Positions 1 through 5,396 of a stretch of DNA of 8,609 nucleotides are shown in pieces (the first letter of the stretch is position 1; the number at the start of each line of letters is the position of its first letter). The position numbers were made by a program, and so were the translations under genes. The notes below the pieces were generated by a model. The model made no database searches. It was not told the origin of the DNA and saw nothing but the letters and a program-made list of their open reading frames with translations. This DNA is from Actinomycetes bacterium (GTDB lineage Bacteria; Actinomycetota; Acidimicrobiia; Acidimicrobiales; Palsa-688): the NCBI GenBank assembly GCA_021821705.1, contig JAKACE010000054.1:1-8609 (forward strand), written 5' to 3'.

Positions 1-35
1 CTGCCCGTTCGGATCACGTCTTCCAGGCCACGACC

Positions 36-857
36 TCAGGAACGCAGTTCATGAACCGGGAATACGCGACATTGAGCACCGTCGGCGTGTGGCGCCGCAC
101 GCGTCAGGCCCTGGGCGGCACGCGGGGAGGGTGAGACCTCCAGCAGGCGGCAACCGCTCTCACTGCCGACCAATGACCAGAGGCTGCCGTCGGCGACCAC
201 GGTGGCCCCGGCCGACTTCGAGGCCGGCCCGCCGAGGCGGGCGAAACCCAACGGTCTGACCGGGTGGGAGGAATGCTCTGACTGCGCCTTGGCCCCGGCC
301 TCGACAGTGGACGCGTCGACCAGCGACACCGCGCTGTCGGGCGCGTAGCGGACGATGAACGTGGAAGCACCGTCGGAGAAGCCGGCCGCCGACCTGGCCC
401 CGGCCAGGTGCCCGAGCGAGATGCCGCCAGTCGGTGGCCCGAGGACGTAGTTGTCCTTGCCCAGCATGTTGAAGTTGCCGCTGACCCGGTTGACCAGCAT
501 GGTGCCGACGCTGGTGGGAACAGCCTGGACATCGAAGTAGCTGCCTGCTCCGACCTGCTGGTAGACCCCCTCCAGCTGCACCGTGACGGCGCCCGTGGCG
601 ACATCGACCACCGTGAGCGGGCGGTAGTCGTCCAGGACCATCGACCCGCCGAAGATCCTCGGTCGCTGTGCGGCCGGTGCCTGGCCGGTTGCCGCCGACC
701 ACACCAGGCCTCCCACCAGGGCCACGATGGCCAGGAGGCCCGTGAGCGCCCCGACCAGGCCGAAGTTGCCCCAGGGTTGGCCCGCCCCCGGGAGGCCGAA
801 AGACGCCCGGCTGGCCTGTGACTGATTGGAGGGCGCGCTGAGCCTGGGCGTCGTCAT
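36..857 (-). CDS. Membrane-anchored protein of unknown function
   Basis: I do not recognise a named family. From the ATG at 857 the protein has 273 residues: a Ser/Pro/Gln-rich N-terminal tail of about 30 residues, one hydrophobic segment at about 33-55 (FGLVGALTGLLAIVALVG), then a mainly beta-type region. That region contains short recurring stretches such as LTVVDVATGAVTVQL, VSLVDASTVEAG and ADGSLWSLVG. These resemble blades of a beta-propeller-like domain, but this is only an impression. No signal-peptidase site is obvious, so an N-in, C-out single-pass protein is likely. An ATG at 944 would add 29 residues but lies upstream of the TACGAT box at 901-906, so 857 is preferred; no strong Shine-Dalgarno sequence precedes either. 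The last 20 or so codons lose the third-position GC bias, while another frame regains it and runs to a stop at 14-16. The true C-terminus may therefore differ. The gene is divergent from scpA. Confidence 0.65.
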   Translation of the reverse strand: MTTPRLSAPSNQSQASRASFGLPGAGQPWGNFGLVGALTGLLAIVALVGGLVWSAATGQAPAAQRPRIFGGSMVLDDYRPLTVVDVATGAVTVQLEGVYQQVGAGSYFDVQAVPTSVGTMLVNRVSGNFNMLGKDNYVLGPPTGGISLGHLAGARSAAGFSDGASTFIVRYAPDSAVSLVDASTVEAGAKAQSEHSSHPVRPLGFARLGGPASKSAGATVVADGSLWSLVGSESGCRLLEVSPSPRAAQGLTRAAPHADGAQCRVFPVHELRS

Positions 858-900
858 CTCGCTGGAACGTGACAGTCTCTGTCCGGTTGGTGCCACTTGG

Positions 901-906
901 ATCGTA
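901..906 (-). promoter_or_regulatory. Candidate -10 box for the minus-strand gene
   Basis: On the minus strand this reads TACGAT, a match to the actinobacterial TAnnnT -10 pattern. A start site about seven bases downstream would give a leader of roughly 37 bases to the ATG at 857. No good -35 hexamer is visible at 16-18 bases upstream (CGCTTA there). Inferred from pattern only. Confidence 0.35.
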
Positions 907-925
907 GCCCGAACGGGATGAGGTA

Positions 926-956
926 AGCGGTCATCCCGGCACATAGAGCGGTCATC
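926..956. repeat. 10-bp direct repeat pair in divergent intergenic region
   Basis: AGCGGTCATC occurs exactly at 926-935 and again at 947-956. The starts are 21 bp apart, about two helical turns, so both copies face the same side of the DNA. The pair lies between the two divergent starts, just upstream of the TACGAT box on the minus strand and 57-87 bases upstream of the scpA start. Such spacing is typical of a regulator binding side by side, but no regulator can be named. Confidence 0.4.
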
Positions 957-999
957 TGCAGCACGGTCGAGGGTCCACCACCGCGCCGGGAGGCCCCGG

Positions 1000-1005
1000 T
1001 AACCT
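1000..1005 (+). promoter_or_regulatory. Candidate -10 box for leaderless scpA
   Basis: TAACCT ends seven bases before the GTG start of scpA at 1013, which would put the transcription start on or next to the start codon. No Shine-Dalgarno sequence lies at a usable distance; the nearest purine-rich stretch, GGGAGG at 988-993, is 19 bases away. Leaderless transcripts are common in actinobacteria. No clear -35 element is seen. Confidence 0.4.
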
Positions 1006-1012
1006 CGTCCCG

Positions 1013-1837
1013 GTGGGTTACCAGGTGAGCACGCCTGTCTTCGAGGGCCCCTTCGACCTGCTCCTCCACCTGGTCACGCGCGATCAGGTGGACATCTGGG
1101 AGCTGTCCCTGTCGGCCATCGTCGACGAGTACGTGGCCACACTGCGGCGCATGGAGGAGCTGGACCTGGCGGTGGCCACCGAGTTCCTCCTCATAGCGGC
1201 GGTGCTACTCGAACTGAAGGCTCATCGCCTTGTCCCCGGCACCGGTGACGTGGAGGGGGAGGAGGAGATCGCTCTCTGGGAGGAGCGCGACCTCCTGCTG
1301 GCACGCCTTCTCGAGTGCAAGACCTTCAAGGACGCGTCCCTGTCGATGACGGCCCTGATGGAAGCGGCCGACCGGTCCGTCCCGAGGCGGGCGGGCATGG
1401 AGGACCGCTTCGCCGGCCTCAGCCCGGACCCCCTCGAGGACGTTTCACCGTCCGACCTGCGGGCGGCAATGCTGAAGGCCATGGCACCGAGGCCGGTCCC
1501 GCGGGTCAGCCTCGACCACGTGGCCCAGGTCCGGGTGAGCGTCGCCGAGACGCTCGACACGCTGAGCCGCCGGTTGCCGGCGCAGCCCCGCACGACCTTC
1601 CGCCAGCTCACCTCCGGCCTGAGCGAGCGCTTGGAGGTGATCGTGTACTTCCTGGCCCTTTTGGAGATGTTCAAGCGCGGGGTCGTGGAGCTGCACCAGG
1701 CCGGGAAGCTGGCCGAGCTGCACGTGAGCTGGCTCGGCCCCGACGGTGAAGGTACCCAGGACGGGGTGCTGGACGTGCGCGACAGCAGGGACCTGGTGAT
1801 GGCGGATGCCGGGCACGCCGACGAGTACGAGGGCTGA
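1013..1837 (+). CDS. scpA: Segregation and condensation protein A
   Basis: This is the kleisin subunit of the bacterial SMC-ScpA-ScpB condensin, which bridges SMC heads and helps organise and segregate the chromosome in the nucleoid. The 274-residue product opens with the family signature TPVFEGPFDLLLHLV (residues 7-21), followed by WELSLSAIVDEYV and a helical SMC-neck-binding region. After an acidic, variable linker (about residues 75-90 and 130-150), a C-terminal winged-helix region is seen around residues 203-240 (LSERLEVIVYFLALLEMFKRG), which in the family contacts the SMC head. The GTG at 1013 is chosen because it gives the usual few residues ahead of TPVFEGP; a GTG at 1025 is the alternative. 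scpB follows after five bases, so the two are surely co-transcribed. Length is normal for the family. parA, often the upstream neighbour in actinobacteria, is absent here. Confidence 0.95.
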   Translation: MGYQVSTPVFEGPFDLLLHLVTRDQVDIWELSLSAIVDEYVATLRRMEELDLAVATEFLLIAAVLLELKAHRLVPGTGDVEGEEEIALWEERDLLLARLLECKTFKDASLSMTALMEAADRSVPRRAGMEDRFAGLSPDPLEDVSPSDLRAAMLKAMAPRPVPRVSLDHVAQVRVSVAETLDTLSRRLPAQPRTTFRQLTSGLSERLEVIVYFLALLEMFKRGVVELHQAGKLAELHVSWLGPDGEGTQDGVLDVRDSRDLVMADAGHADEYEG

Positions 1838-1842
1838 GGCGT

Positions 1843-2610
1843 TTGAGCGATCTCGATCCACCTGTGCCGGGCGAGGGGGGCGTGGACCTGCCTCCCGGCG
1901 GGGCGCGGTTGCACGACGGCGCCCTGGGTGCCCCTGAGGAGCTTGGCCCTGAGCTTGCCGGGGAGCGGGGCGGCCCAGGGGAGGGGACGCTCGACCTGGT
2001 CGATCTGGGTGCTGCGCCGATTACCGCAGGCGCCGACGATGGCCGCCGCGGCTCGGAGCTCGCCAGGGCGGTGGAAGCGGTGCTCATGGTCGCCGACAGC
2101 CCGGTGGAGCCAGGGATCCTGGCCCAGTTGCTGGAAGTGCCCCCGGCGCGCGTCGAGCAGACGTGCGCCGAGCTGGCTGCAGGGTACCTGGCCCAGGGCC
2201 GGGGTTTCGTGCTGACCAGGGTGGCGGGGGGTTACCGTTTCCAGAGCCACCCGGACATGGCGCCTTACATAGAGCGCTTCGTGTTGGAGGGCCAGCAGGC
2301 CAGGTTGTCGGCTGCCGCCTTGGAGACGCTGGCCATTGTGGCCTACAAGCAGCCGGTTTCACGGGCGCAGATCTCCTCGATCAGGGGTGTCAGCGCCGAC
2401 GGCGTGCTGCGCACGCTCTGCCAGCGCGGTTACGTGACCGAGGTCGGCCGCGACGCCGGTCCCGGCCAGGCGGTCCTCTACGGCACCACGCCGCTGTTGT
2501 TGGAGCGACTGGGCATCGACAAGATCGAGGATCTGCCTCCCCTGGGTGACTTCGTGCCCGGGCCCGAGGTGATGGACGCTCTCGAGCAGGGCCTGCGGCC
2601 CGGCACCTGA
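1843..2610 (+). CDS. scpB: Segregation and condensation protein B
   Basis: ScpB dimers bind the central region of ScpA and regulate SMC ATPase action in the condensin complex. The 255-residue reading has two winged-helix domains. The first starts near residue 73 (LARAVEAVLMVADSPVEP); the second, near residue 155, carries the characteristic LETLAIVAYKQPVSRAQI with AYKQP at 167-171. It ends with LLERLGIDKIEDLPPL. The start is uncertain. The TTG at 1843, five bases after the scpA stop, has GAGG at 1836-1839, which is too close to be ideal; GTGs at 1864 and 1882 are alternatives, and the latter follows a G-rich run. All of these leave an extra 59-72 residue N-terminus rich in Gly, Pro, Glu and Asp before the first domain, with no counterpart in the core family. 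It may be a disordered tail. Two hairpins follow the stop. Confidence 0.93.
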   Translation: MSDLDPPVPGEGGVDLPPGGARLHDGALGAPEELGPELAGERGGPGEGTLDLVDLGAAPITAGADDGRRGSELARAVEAVLMVADSPVEPGILAQLLEVPPARVEQTCAELAAGYLAQGRGFVLTRVAGGYRFQSHPDMAPYIERFVLEGQQARLSAAALETLAIVAYKQPVSRAQISSIRGVSADGVLRTLCQRGYVTEVGRDAGPGQAVLYGTTPLLLERLGIDKIEDLPPLGDFVPGPEVMDALEQGLRPGT

Positions 2611-2632
2611 TCCCTCGCCCTCACCGGGCCCC

Positions 2633-2652
2633 GGGGACCGAAAGGTGTCCCC
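2633..2652 (+). terminator. Hairpin with GNRA-type loop after scpB
   Basis: GGGG (2633-2636) pairs with CCCC (2649-2652), and ACC pairs with GGT around a GAAA loop at 2640-2643, leaving a 2-base bulge. It begins 22 bases after the scpB stop. No U-run follows, so it could be a weak terminator or an mRNA 3'-end structure. Confidence 0.35.
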
Positions 2653-2657
2653 ACTGG

Positions 2658-2682
2658 CCGGGCGTGCCCCTGGCACGGCCGG
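2658..2682 (+). terminator. GC-rich hairpin between scpB and rluB
   Basis: CGTGCC (2663-2668) and GGCACG (2672-2677) pair perfectly across a CCT loop. The stem extends by CCGG/CCGG (2658-2661 with 2679-2682) after one G-G mismatch, giving 10 pairs. CTCTGTTAT follows instead of a true U-run. A U-poor terminator is plausible in high-GC actinobacteria. Its place between scpB and a promoter-like box fits a transcript boundary. Confidence 0.4.
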
Positions 2683-2715
2683 GGGCTCTGTTATGGGGTG
2701 CCCAAGCGGCGCCGG

Positions 2716-2721
2716 TAGACT
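2716..2721 (+). promoter_or_regulatory. Candidate -10 box for leaderless rluB
   Basis: TAGACT ends nine bases before the rluB ATG at 2731. This is the same distance as for the TAACCT box of aroH. The bases between are C/G-rich with no Shine-Dalgarno sequence, so a leaderless or nearly leaderless transcript is likely. No convincing -35 box is seen. Confidence 0.4.
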
Positions 2722-2730
2722 GCCGCCGCT

Positions 2731-3555
2731 ATGGGCCAGAGCGATGCCGGCCGTGGCGCCGGCGCGCCGAGGGCACGGCTGTTGGGAGAGCCTCGTGACG
2801 ACGGGGAGAAGCTGCAAAAGGTAATGGCCCAAGCGGGAGTGGGCAGCCGGCGGGCCTGTGAGGAGCTGATCGCGGCCGGCAAAGTGACGGTCAACGGCGA
2901 GGTGGCGCCCCTCGGCCGCAGGGTTCGTTCCGCCACCGACCTGGTCGTGGTGGACGGCGTGCCGCTCGCGCTGCGTGAGGGCCTGGCCTACTACCTGCTC
3001 AACAAGCCGGCCGGCGTTGTCTGCAGCGCCGCCGGCCAGGACGCCAGGCCCCTGGTCGTGGACCTGGTCCCCGCTGTGCCGCGCGTCTACCCGGTTGGCC
3101 GCCTCGATGCCGAGACCGAGGGCCTCATCGTCCTCACCAACGACGGTGACCTGGCGCACGCCCTTTCCCACCCGAGCTTCGGCGTCGACAAGGAGTACGT
3201 CGTCCGCCTCGAGCACGAGCTGTCGGCGGAGGCCGTGCGCCGCCTGCGGCGCGGAGTGGAGCTCGAGGACGGCCCGACGGCCCCGGCACGGGTACGCCTG
3301 CTCGGGCCGGCCACGGCCAGGGTCGTCATCCACGAGGGCCGCAACAGGCAAGTGCGCAGGATGTGCGAGGCCGTCGGCAACAGGGTCACGTATCTGGCCC
3401 GGACCAGGATCGGGCCACTGGTGGCGCCCGAGCTCGCCCCCGGGCATTGGCGGCAACTGAGCATCGCCGAGATCACCTCGCTGTGGAAAGCGGCGCTGCA
3501 CGGCGTGCCGGGTGACCGCCGTGACCGCCGTGGTCGGAGCAGGCCCAGGGTCTGA
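2731..3555 (+). CDS. rluB: 23S rRNA pseudouridine synthase, RluB type
   Basis: This enzyme isomerises a uridine in 23S rRNA to pseudouridine during ribosome assembly; in RluB the target is U2605 (E. coli numbering). The 274-residue product has a charged N-terminal lead of about 25 residues and an S4 RNA-binding domain at about 26-75 (LQKVMAQAGVGSRRACEELI). The RsuA/RluB catalytic domain follows, with the motif GRLDAETEGLIVLTNDG (123-139), where Asp126 is the expected catalytic aspartate. HEGRNRQVRRMC lies at 201-212. The family normally ends soon after the LSIAEI-type stretch. Here a basic low-complexity tail (DRRDRRGRSRPRV) follows, created by a 9-bp tandem repeat, and the stop codon lies in the first unit of the 39-bp array. 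RluE/RsuA-type specificity cannot be excluded, but linkage to scpAB and cmk favours RluB. Confidence 0.92.
   Translation: MGQSDAGRGAGAPRARLLGEPRDDGEKLQKVMAQAGVGSRRACEELIAAGKVTVNGEVAPLGRRVRSATDLVVVDGVPLALREGLAYYLLNKPAGVVCSAAGQDARPLVVDLVPAVPRVYPVGRLDAETEGLIVLTNDGDLAHALSHPSFGVDKEYVVRLEHELSAEAVRRLRRGVELEDGPTAPARVRLLGPATARVVIHEGRNRQVRRMCEAVGNRVTYLARTRIGPLVAPELAPGHWRQLSIAEITSLWKAALHGVPGDRRDRRGRSRPRV
3512..3529 (+). repeat. Tandem 9-bp repeat at the 3' end of rluB
   Basis: GTGACCGCC occurs twice in a row, and a third degenerate start (GTGGTCGG) follows. It encodes the DRRDRR part of the RluB tail. With the adjacent 39-bp array it makes the rluB 3' end a repeat-rich, probably length-variable stretch. 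Confidence 0.75.
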
Positions 3556-3704
3556 ACCGCCCGCCCGGGCACCGGTAGCAGGCGCACGGTCTGAACCGCC
3601 CGCCCGGGCACCGGTAGAAGGCGCACGGTCTGAACCGCCCGCCCGGGCACCGGTAGAAGGCGCACGGTCTGAACCGCCCGCCCGGGCACCGGTAGCAGGG
3701 GGAC
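3549..3704. repeat. Four tandem copies of a 39-bp unit
   Basis: Units lie at 3549-3587, 3588-3626, 3627-3665 and 3666-3704. Each begins GGTCTGAACCGCCCGCCCGG and ends GCGCAC. Units 2 and 3 are identical. Unit 1 differs at one base (GGTAGC for GGTAGA). Unit 4 has GGTAGC and ends GGGGAC. A degenerate partial copy (AGCAGGCCCAG) precedes unit 1 inside rluB. Unit 1 holds the rluB TGA stop at 3553-3555. Each unit can fold as a hairpin: ACC-GCCC, loop GCCC, GGGC, a 3-base bulge, then GGT. The unit is a multiple of three, so four of six frames are open through the array and produce 13-residue peptide repeats that I regard as artefacts. No spacers, so not CRISPR. It fills almost all of the rluB-aroH gap. 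Confidence 0.95.
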
Positions 3705-3716
3705 GCCGGTGGCGCG

Positions 3717-3722
3717 TAACCT
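3717..3722 (+). promoter_or_regulatory. Candidate -10 box for aroH
   Basis: TAACCT, the same hexamer as before scpA, ends nine bases before the ATG at 3732. It directly abuts a GTG at 3723, which therefore could not be translated from this promoter. It supports ATG 3732 as a leaderless start. It sits 13 bases after the 39-bp array. Confidence 0.42.
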
Positions 3723-3731
3723 GTGCTGGCC

Positions 3732-4136
3732 ATGGGCGAGGACAGCACAAACCAGCACCGCGACGCCGGAGCGGCCCGTGTCAGGGCACTGCGGGGGGCG
3801 ACGACCGTTGACGAGGACACGGTCGCACAAGTGACCGAGCGCACTCAGGCCCTCCTGCGGGCCATGCTCGAGCGCAACGGCGTTGACCACGAGGACATCA
3901 TTTCGGTCCTGTTCACGGCCACGGACGACATCCGCTCGATGTTCCCGGCTACGGCCGCCCGAGGTATCGGTTTCGGCGACGTGCCGCTGCTGTGCGCCAG
4001 GGAGCTGGCTGTCCCCGCCAGCCAGCCCCTGTGCGTCCGGGTCATGATGCACGTCGAGACCACGCGCAGCCGCGCTGAGCTGCACCACGTGTACCAGCGG
4101 GGAGCACGCGGCCTGCGCGATGACCTACCCGAGTAG
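3732..4136 (+). CDS. aroH: Chorismate mutase, AroH class
   Basis: It catalyses the Claisen rearrangement of chorismate to prephenate, the branch point to tyrosine and phenylalanine, in the cytoplasm; AroH enzymes are trimers with active sites at subunit interfaces. From ATG 3732 the protein is 134 residues. It matches the B. subtilis AroH pattern throughout: RGATTV (Arg21, equivalent to Arg7), EDIISVLFTATDD (54-66), MFPATAARG (Phe71 and Arg77), VPLLCARE (Cys88 and Glu91, equivalent to Cys75 and Glu78), CVRVMMHV (Arg103, equivalent to Arg90) and HVYQRGA (Tyr121, equivalent to Tyr108). All the usual substrate-contacting residues are therefore present. The GTG at 3723 would add three residues but abuts the TAACCT box. 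The last 17 bases overlap tyrA, so translation of the two is likely coupled, and together they convert chorismate to 4-hydroxyphenylpyruvate. Confidence 0.95.
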   Translation: MGEDSTNQHRDAGAARVRALRGATTVDEDTVAQVTERTQALLRAMLERNGVDHEDIISVLFTATDDIRSMFPATAARGIGFGDVPLLCARELAVPASQPLCVRVMMHVETTRSRAELHHVYQRGARGLRDDLPE

Positions 4137-5253
4137 CGAGCATGGCCACGGGGCCACCGGGATGCCGCCCCGAGCCTGCATCGTGGGCACCGGCCTTATC
4201 GGCGGCTCCATCGGCATGGCCCTCAGGCGCCTGGGCTGGTGGGTGACGGGCACGGACGCCGACGCCGGGCGCGCCGGGCGGGCACTGGAGCTGGGTGCGA
4301 TCGACCGGGTCGGCGAGGACGCCTCGGCCCGGGTGACCTTCGTCGCCGTGCCGGCCGGCGCTGTGGCGGGGGTGGTAGCCCGGATCCTCGCGGCCCAGGA
4401 TGCTCGCTCACAACCGCCGGGGGCACCCATGAGGGTCGTCACCGACGTGGCCGGCATCAAGGAGGGCATCGTGCGAGCCGTGACGCACCCGCGCTTCGTT
4501 GGCGGCCACCCGATGGCAGGTTCGGAGCAGGAGGGAGTGGACGGCGCCGACCCTGACCTCTTCCTCGGTGCCACATGGGTGTTGACGCCGGCCGATGACA
4601 CCTCGGCCGACGCCTATTCGGAGGTGCAGTCCGTCGTGCGGGCACTGGGTGCCAACCCGGTGGCGCTGGCGCCCCGCCGCCACGACGAGCTGGTGGCGCT
4701 CGTCTCCCACACTCCCCACCTGACGGCGGCGGCACTGATGAACCTGGCAGCGGACGTGGCCGAGTCCGACGCGACGCTCTTGCGCCTGGCGGCCGGGGGC
4801 TTCCGGGACATGACGCGCGTGGCGGCGGGGCACCCCGGGATCTGGCCCGACGTCGTGGCAGAGAACCGCGAGGCGATCCTTTCGGGCCTCGACCGTCTTT
4901 GCGCTCGGCTCGAAGAGCTGCGTGGGGTAGTTGCCAGGGGCGACCGCGCCACGCTGCTGCGCCTGCTCGAACGGGCGCGTGAGGGGCGCGTCAACCTTCC
5001 GACGGGGGCGCCGGCCCTCGAGCAGGCCACCGAGGTCCGGGTGCCCGTGCCGGACCGCCCCGGCGTGATCGCCGAGGTCAGCACACTGCTAGGTGGGCTG
5101 GGCGTGAACATCTTCGACGTCGAGATAGCCCATTCGGCCGAGGGTGACCGCGGCGTCATGGTGCTGGTGGTCGATTCGCGCCACGGCGAGACGGTGCGCG
5201 GTGCCCTTGTCGGGCGGGGCTACCGGTGCGCGCTGCGGCCCATGGAGCCCTGA
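4120..5253 (+). CDS. tyrA: Prephenate dehydrogenase with ACT domain
   Basis: It oxidatively decarboxylates prephenate to 4-hydroxyphenylpyruvate, the last committed step to tyrosine. The 377-residue protein begins with a Rossmann fold carrying VGTGLIGGSIG (22-32). Asp46 at the end of the second strand suggests NAD+ rather than NADP+ (inference). The helical dehydrogenase domain has GGHPMAGSEQEG (128-139), containing the expected catalytic His130, and SHTPHL (196-201). A C-terminal ACT domain spans about 305-372 (RVPVPDRPGVIAEVSTLLGGLGVNIFDVEI), as in Bacillus-type TyrA, where such a domain mediates feedback control by aromatic amino acids. Arogenate dehydrogenase activity cannot be excluded from sequence. 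ATG 4120 overlaps aroH by 17 bases; ATG 4162 (MPPRACIVGTG) is a credible alternative that would trim 14 residues, and neither has a strong Shine-Dalgarno sequence. No fused chorismate mutase domain is present, consistent with the separate AroH. Confidence 0.95.
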   Translation: MTYPSSEHGHGATGMPPRACIVGTGLIGGSIGMALRRLGWWVTGTDADAGRAGRALELGAIDRVGEDASARVTFVAVPAGAVAGVVARILAAQDARSQPPGAPMRVVTDVAGIKEGIVRAVTHPRFVGGHPMAGSEQEGVDGADPDLFLGATWVLTPADDTSADAYSEVQSVVRALGANPVALAPRRHDELVALVSHTPHLTAAALMNLAADVAESDATLLRLAAGGFRDMTRVAAGHPGIWPDVVAENREAILSGLDRLCARLEELRGVVARGDRATLLRLLERAREGRVNLPTGAPALEQATEVRVPVPDRPGVIAEVSTLLGGLGVNIFDVEIAHSAEGDRGVMVLVVDSRHGETVRGALVGRGYRCALRPMEP

Positions 5254-5302
5254 CCCGGCCGGAGCGCCGCAACTGAACAGGGTGCCGGCGAGCCCGGTTC
5301 GC

Positions 5303-5316
5303 CGCCGCACGCGGCG
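5303..5316. other. Short inverted repeat in tyrA-aroA gap
   Basis: CGCCG and CGGCG flank a CACG loop, five bases upstream of the TAACTT box. It would lie in the spacer of that promoter. It may be a short operator-like site or chance in GC-rich DNA; it has no U-run, so I do not call it a terminator. The rest of the 143-bp gap shows nothing else clear. Confidence 0.2.
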
Positions 5317-5321
5317 CACGG

Positions 5322-5327
5322 TAACTT
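5322..5327 (+). promoter_or_regulatory. Candidate -10 box upstream of aroA
   Basis: TAACTT fits TAnnnT. A TTCGCC at 5298-5303, 18 bases upstream, is a weak -35 candidate. Transcription from here would give aroA a leader of about 60 bases containing a good Shine-Dalgarno sequence, or a leaderless message starting near TTG 5334 or GTG 5340. It may supplement read-through from tyrA. Confidence 0.35.
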
Positions 5328-5381
5328 TGCGCCTTGGGAGTGCCGGCCGAGGCCGCGGCGCCCGCGTCCCGAGCCACCGAC

Positions 5382-5387
5382 AAGGAG
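5382..5387 (+). promoter_or_regulatory. Shine-Dalgarno sequence that sets the aroA start
   Basis: AAGGAG lies nine bases before TTG 5397 and fifteen before GTG 5403. It is one of the two clearest ribosome binding sites in the window and favours the downstream TTG over TTG 5334 and GTG 5340, which have none. Confidence 0.6.
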
Positions 5388-5396
5388 AGACGCGAC

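Noticed and set aside
858..944. 29-residue N-terminal extension of the minus-strand membrane protein from ATG 944
   Set aside because: The extension is Arg/His/Gln-rich, overlaps the direct repeat and the TACGAT box, and precedes the more natural MTTPRLS start.
1222..2250. A 342-codon minus-strand frame across scpA and scpB
   Set aside because: Antisense to two well-recognised genes, with low-complexity Arg/Ser/Pro-rich translation and no motif.
3549..3704. CRISPR array
   Set aside because: The units are contiguous with no spacers and there are no cas genes.
3556..3731. Aromatic amino acid attenuator, T-box or riboswitch before aroH
   Set aside because: The gap is filled by the tandem array, and the TAACCT box next to the ATG suggests no leader; no leader peptide rich in Tyr, Phe or Trp is seen.
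2359..3750. A 463-codon open frame on the minus strand across rluB, with 13-residue peptide repeats at its N-terminal part
   Set aside because: It lies antisense to a clear rluB; the composition is Gly/Ala/Arg/His-rich as expected of shadow frames in GC-rich DNA; the peptide repeats only reflect the 39-bp array, whose length is a multiple of three.
3512..3811. A plus-strand repeat protein reading SEPPARAPVEGAR units
   Set aside because: It overlaps the end of rluB, runs over the aroH start and promoter box, and four of six frames are open through the array, so openness is no evidence of coding.
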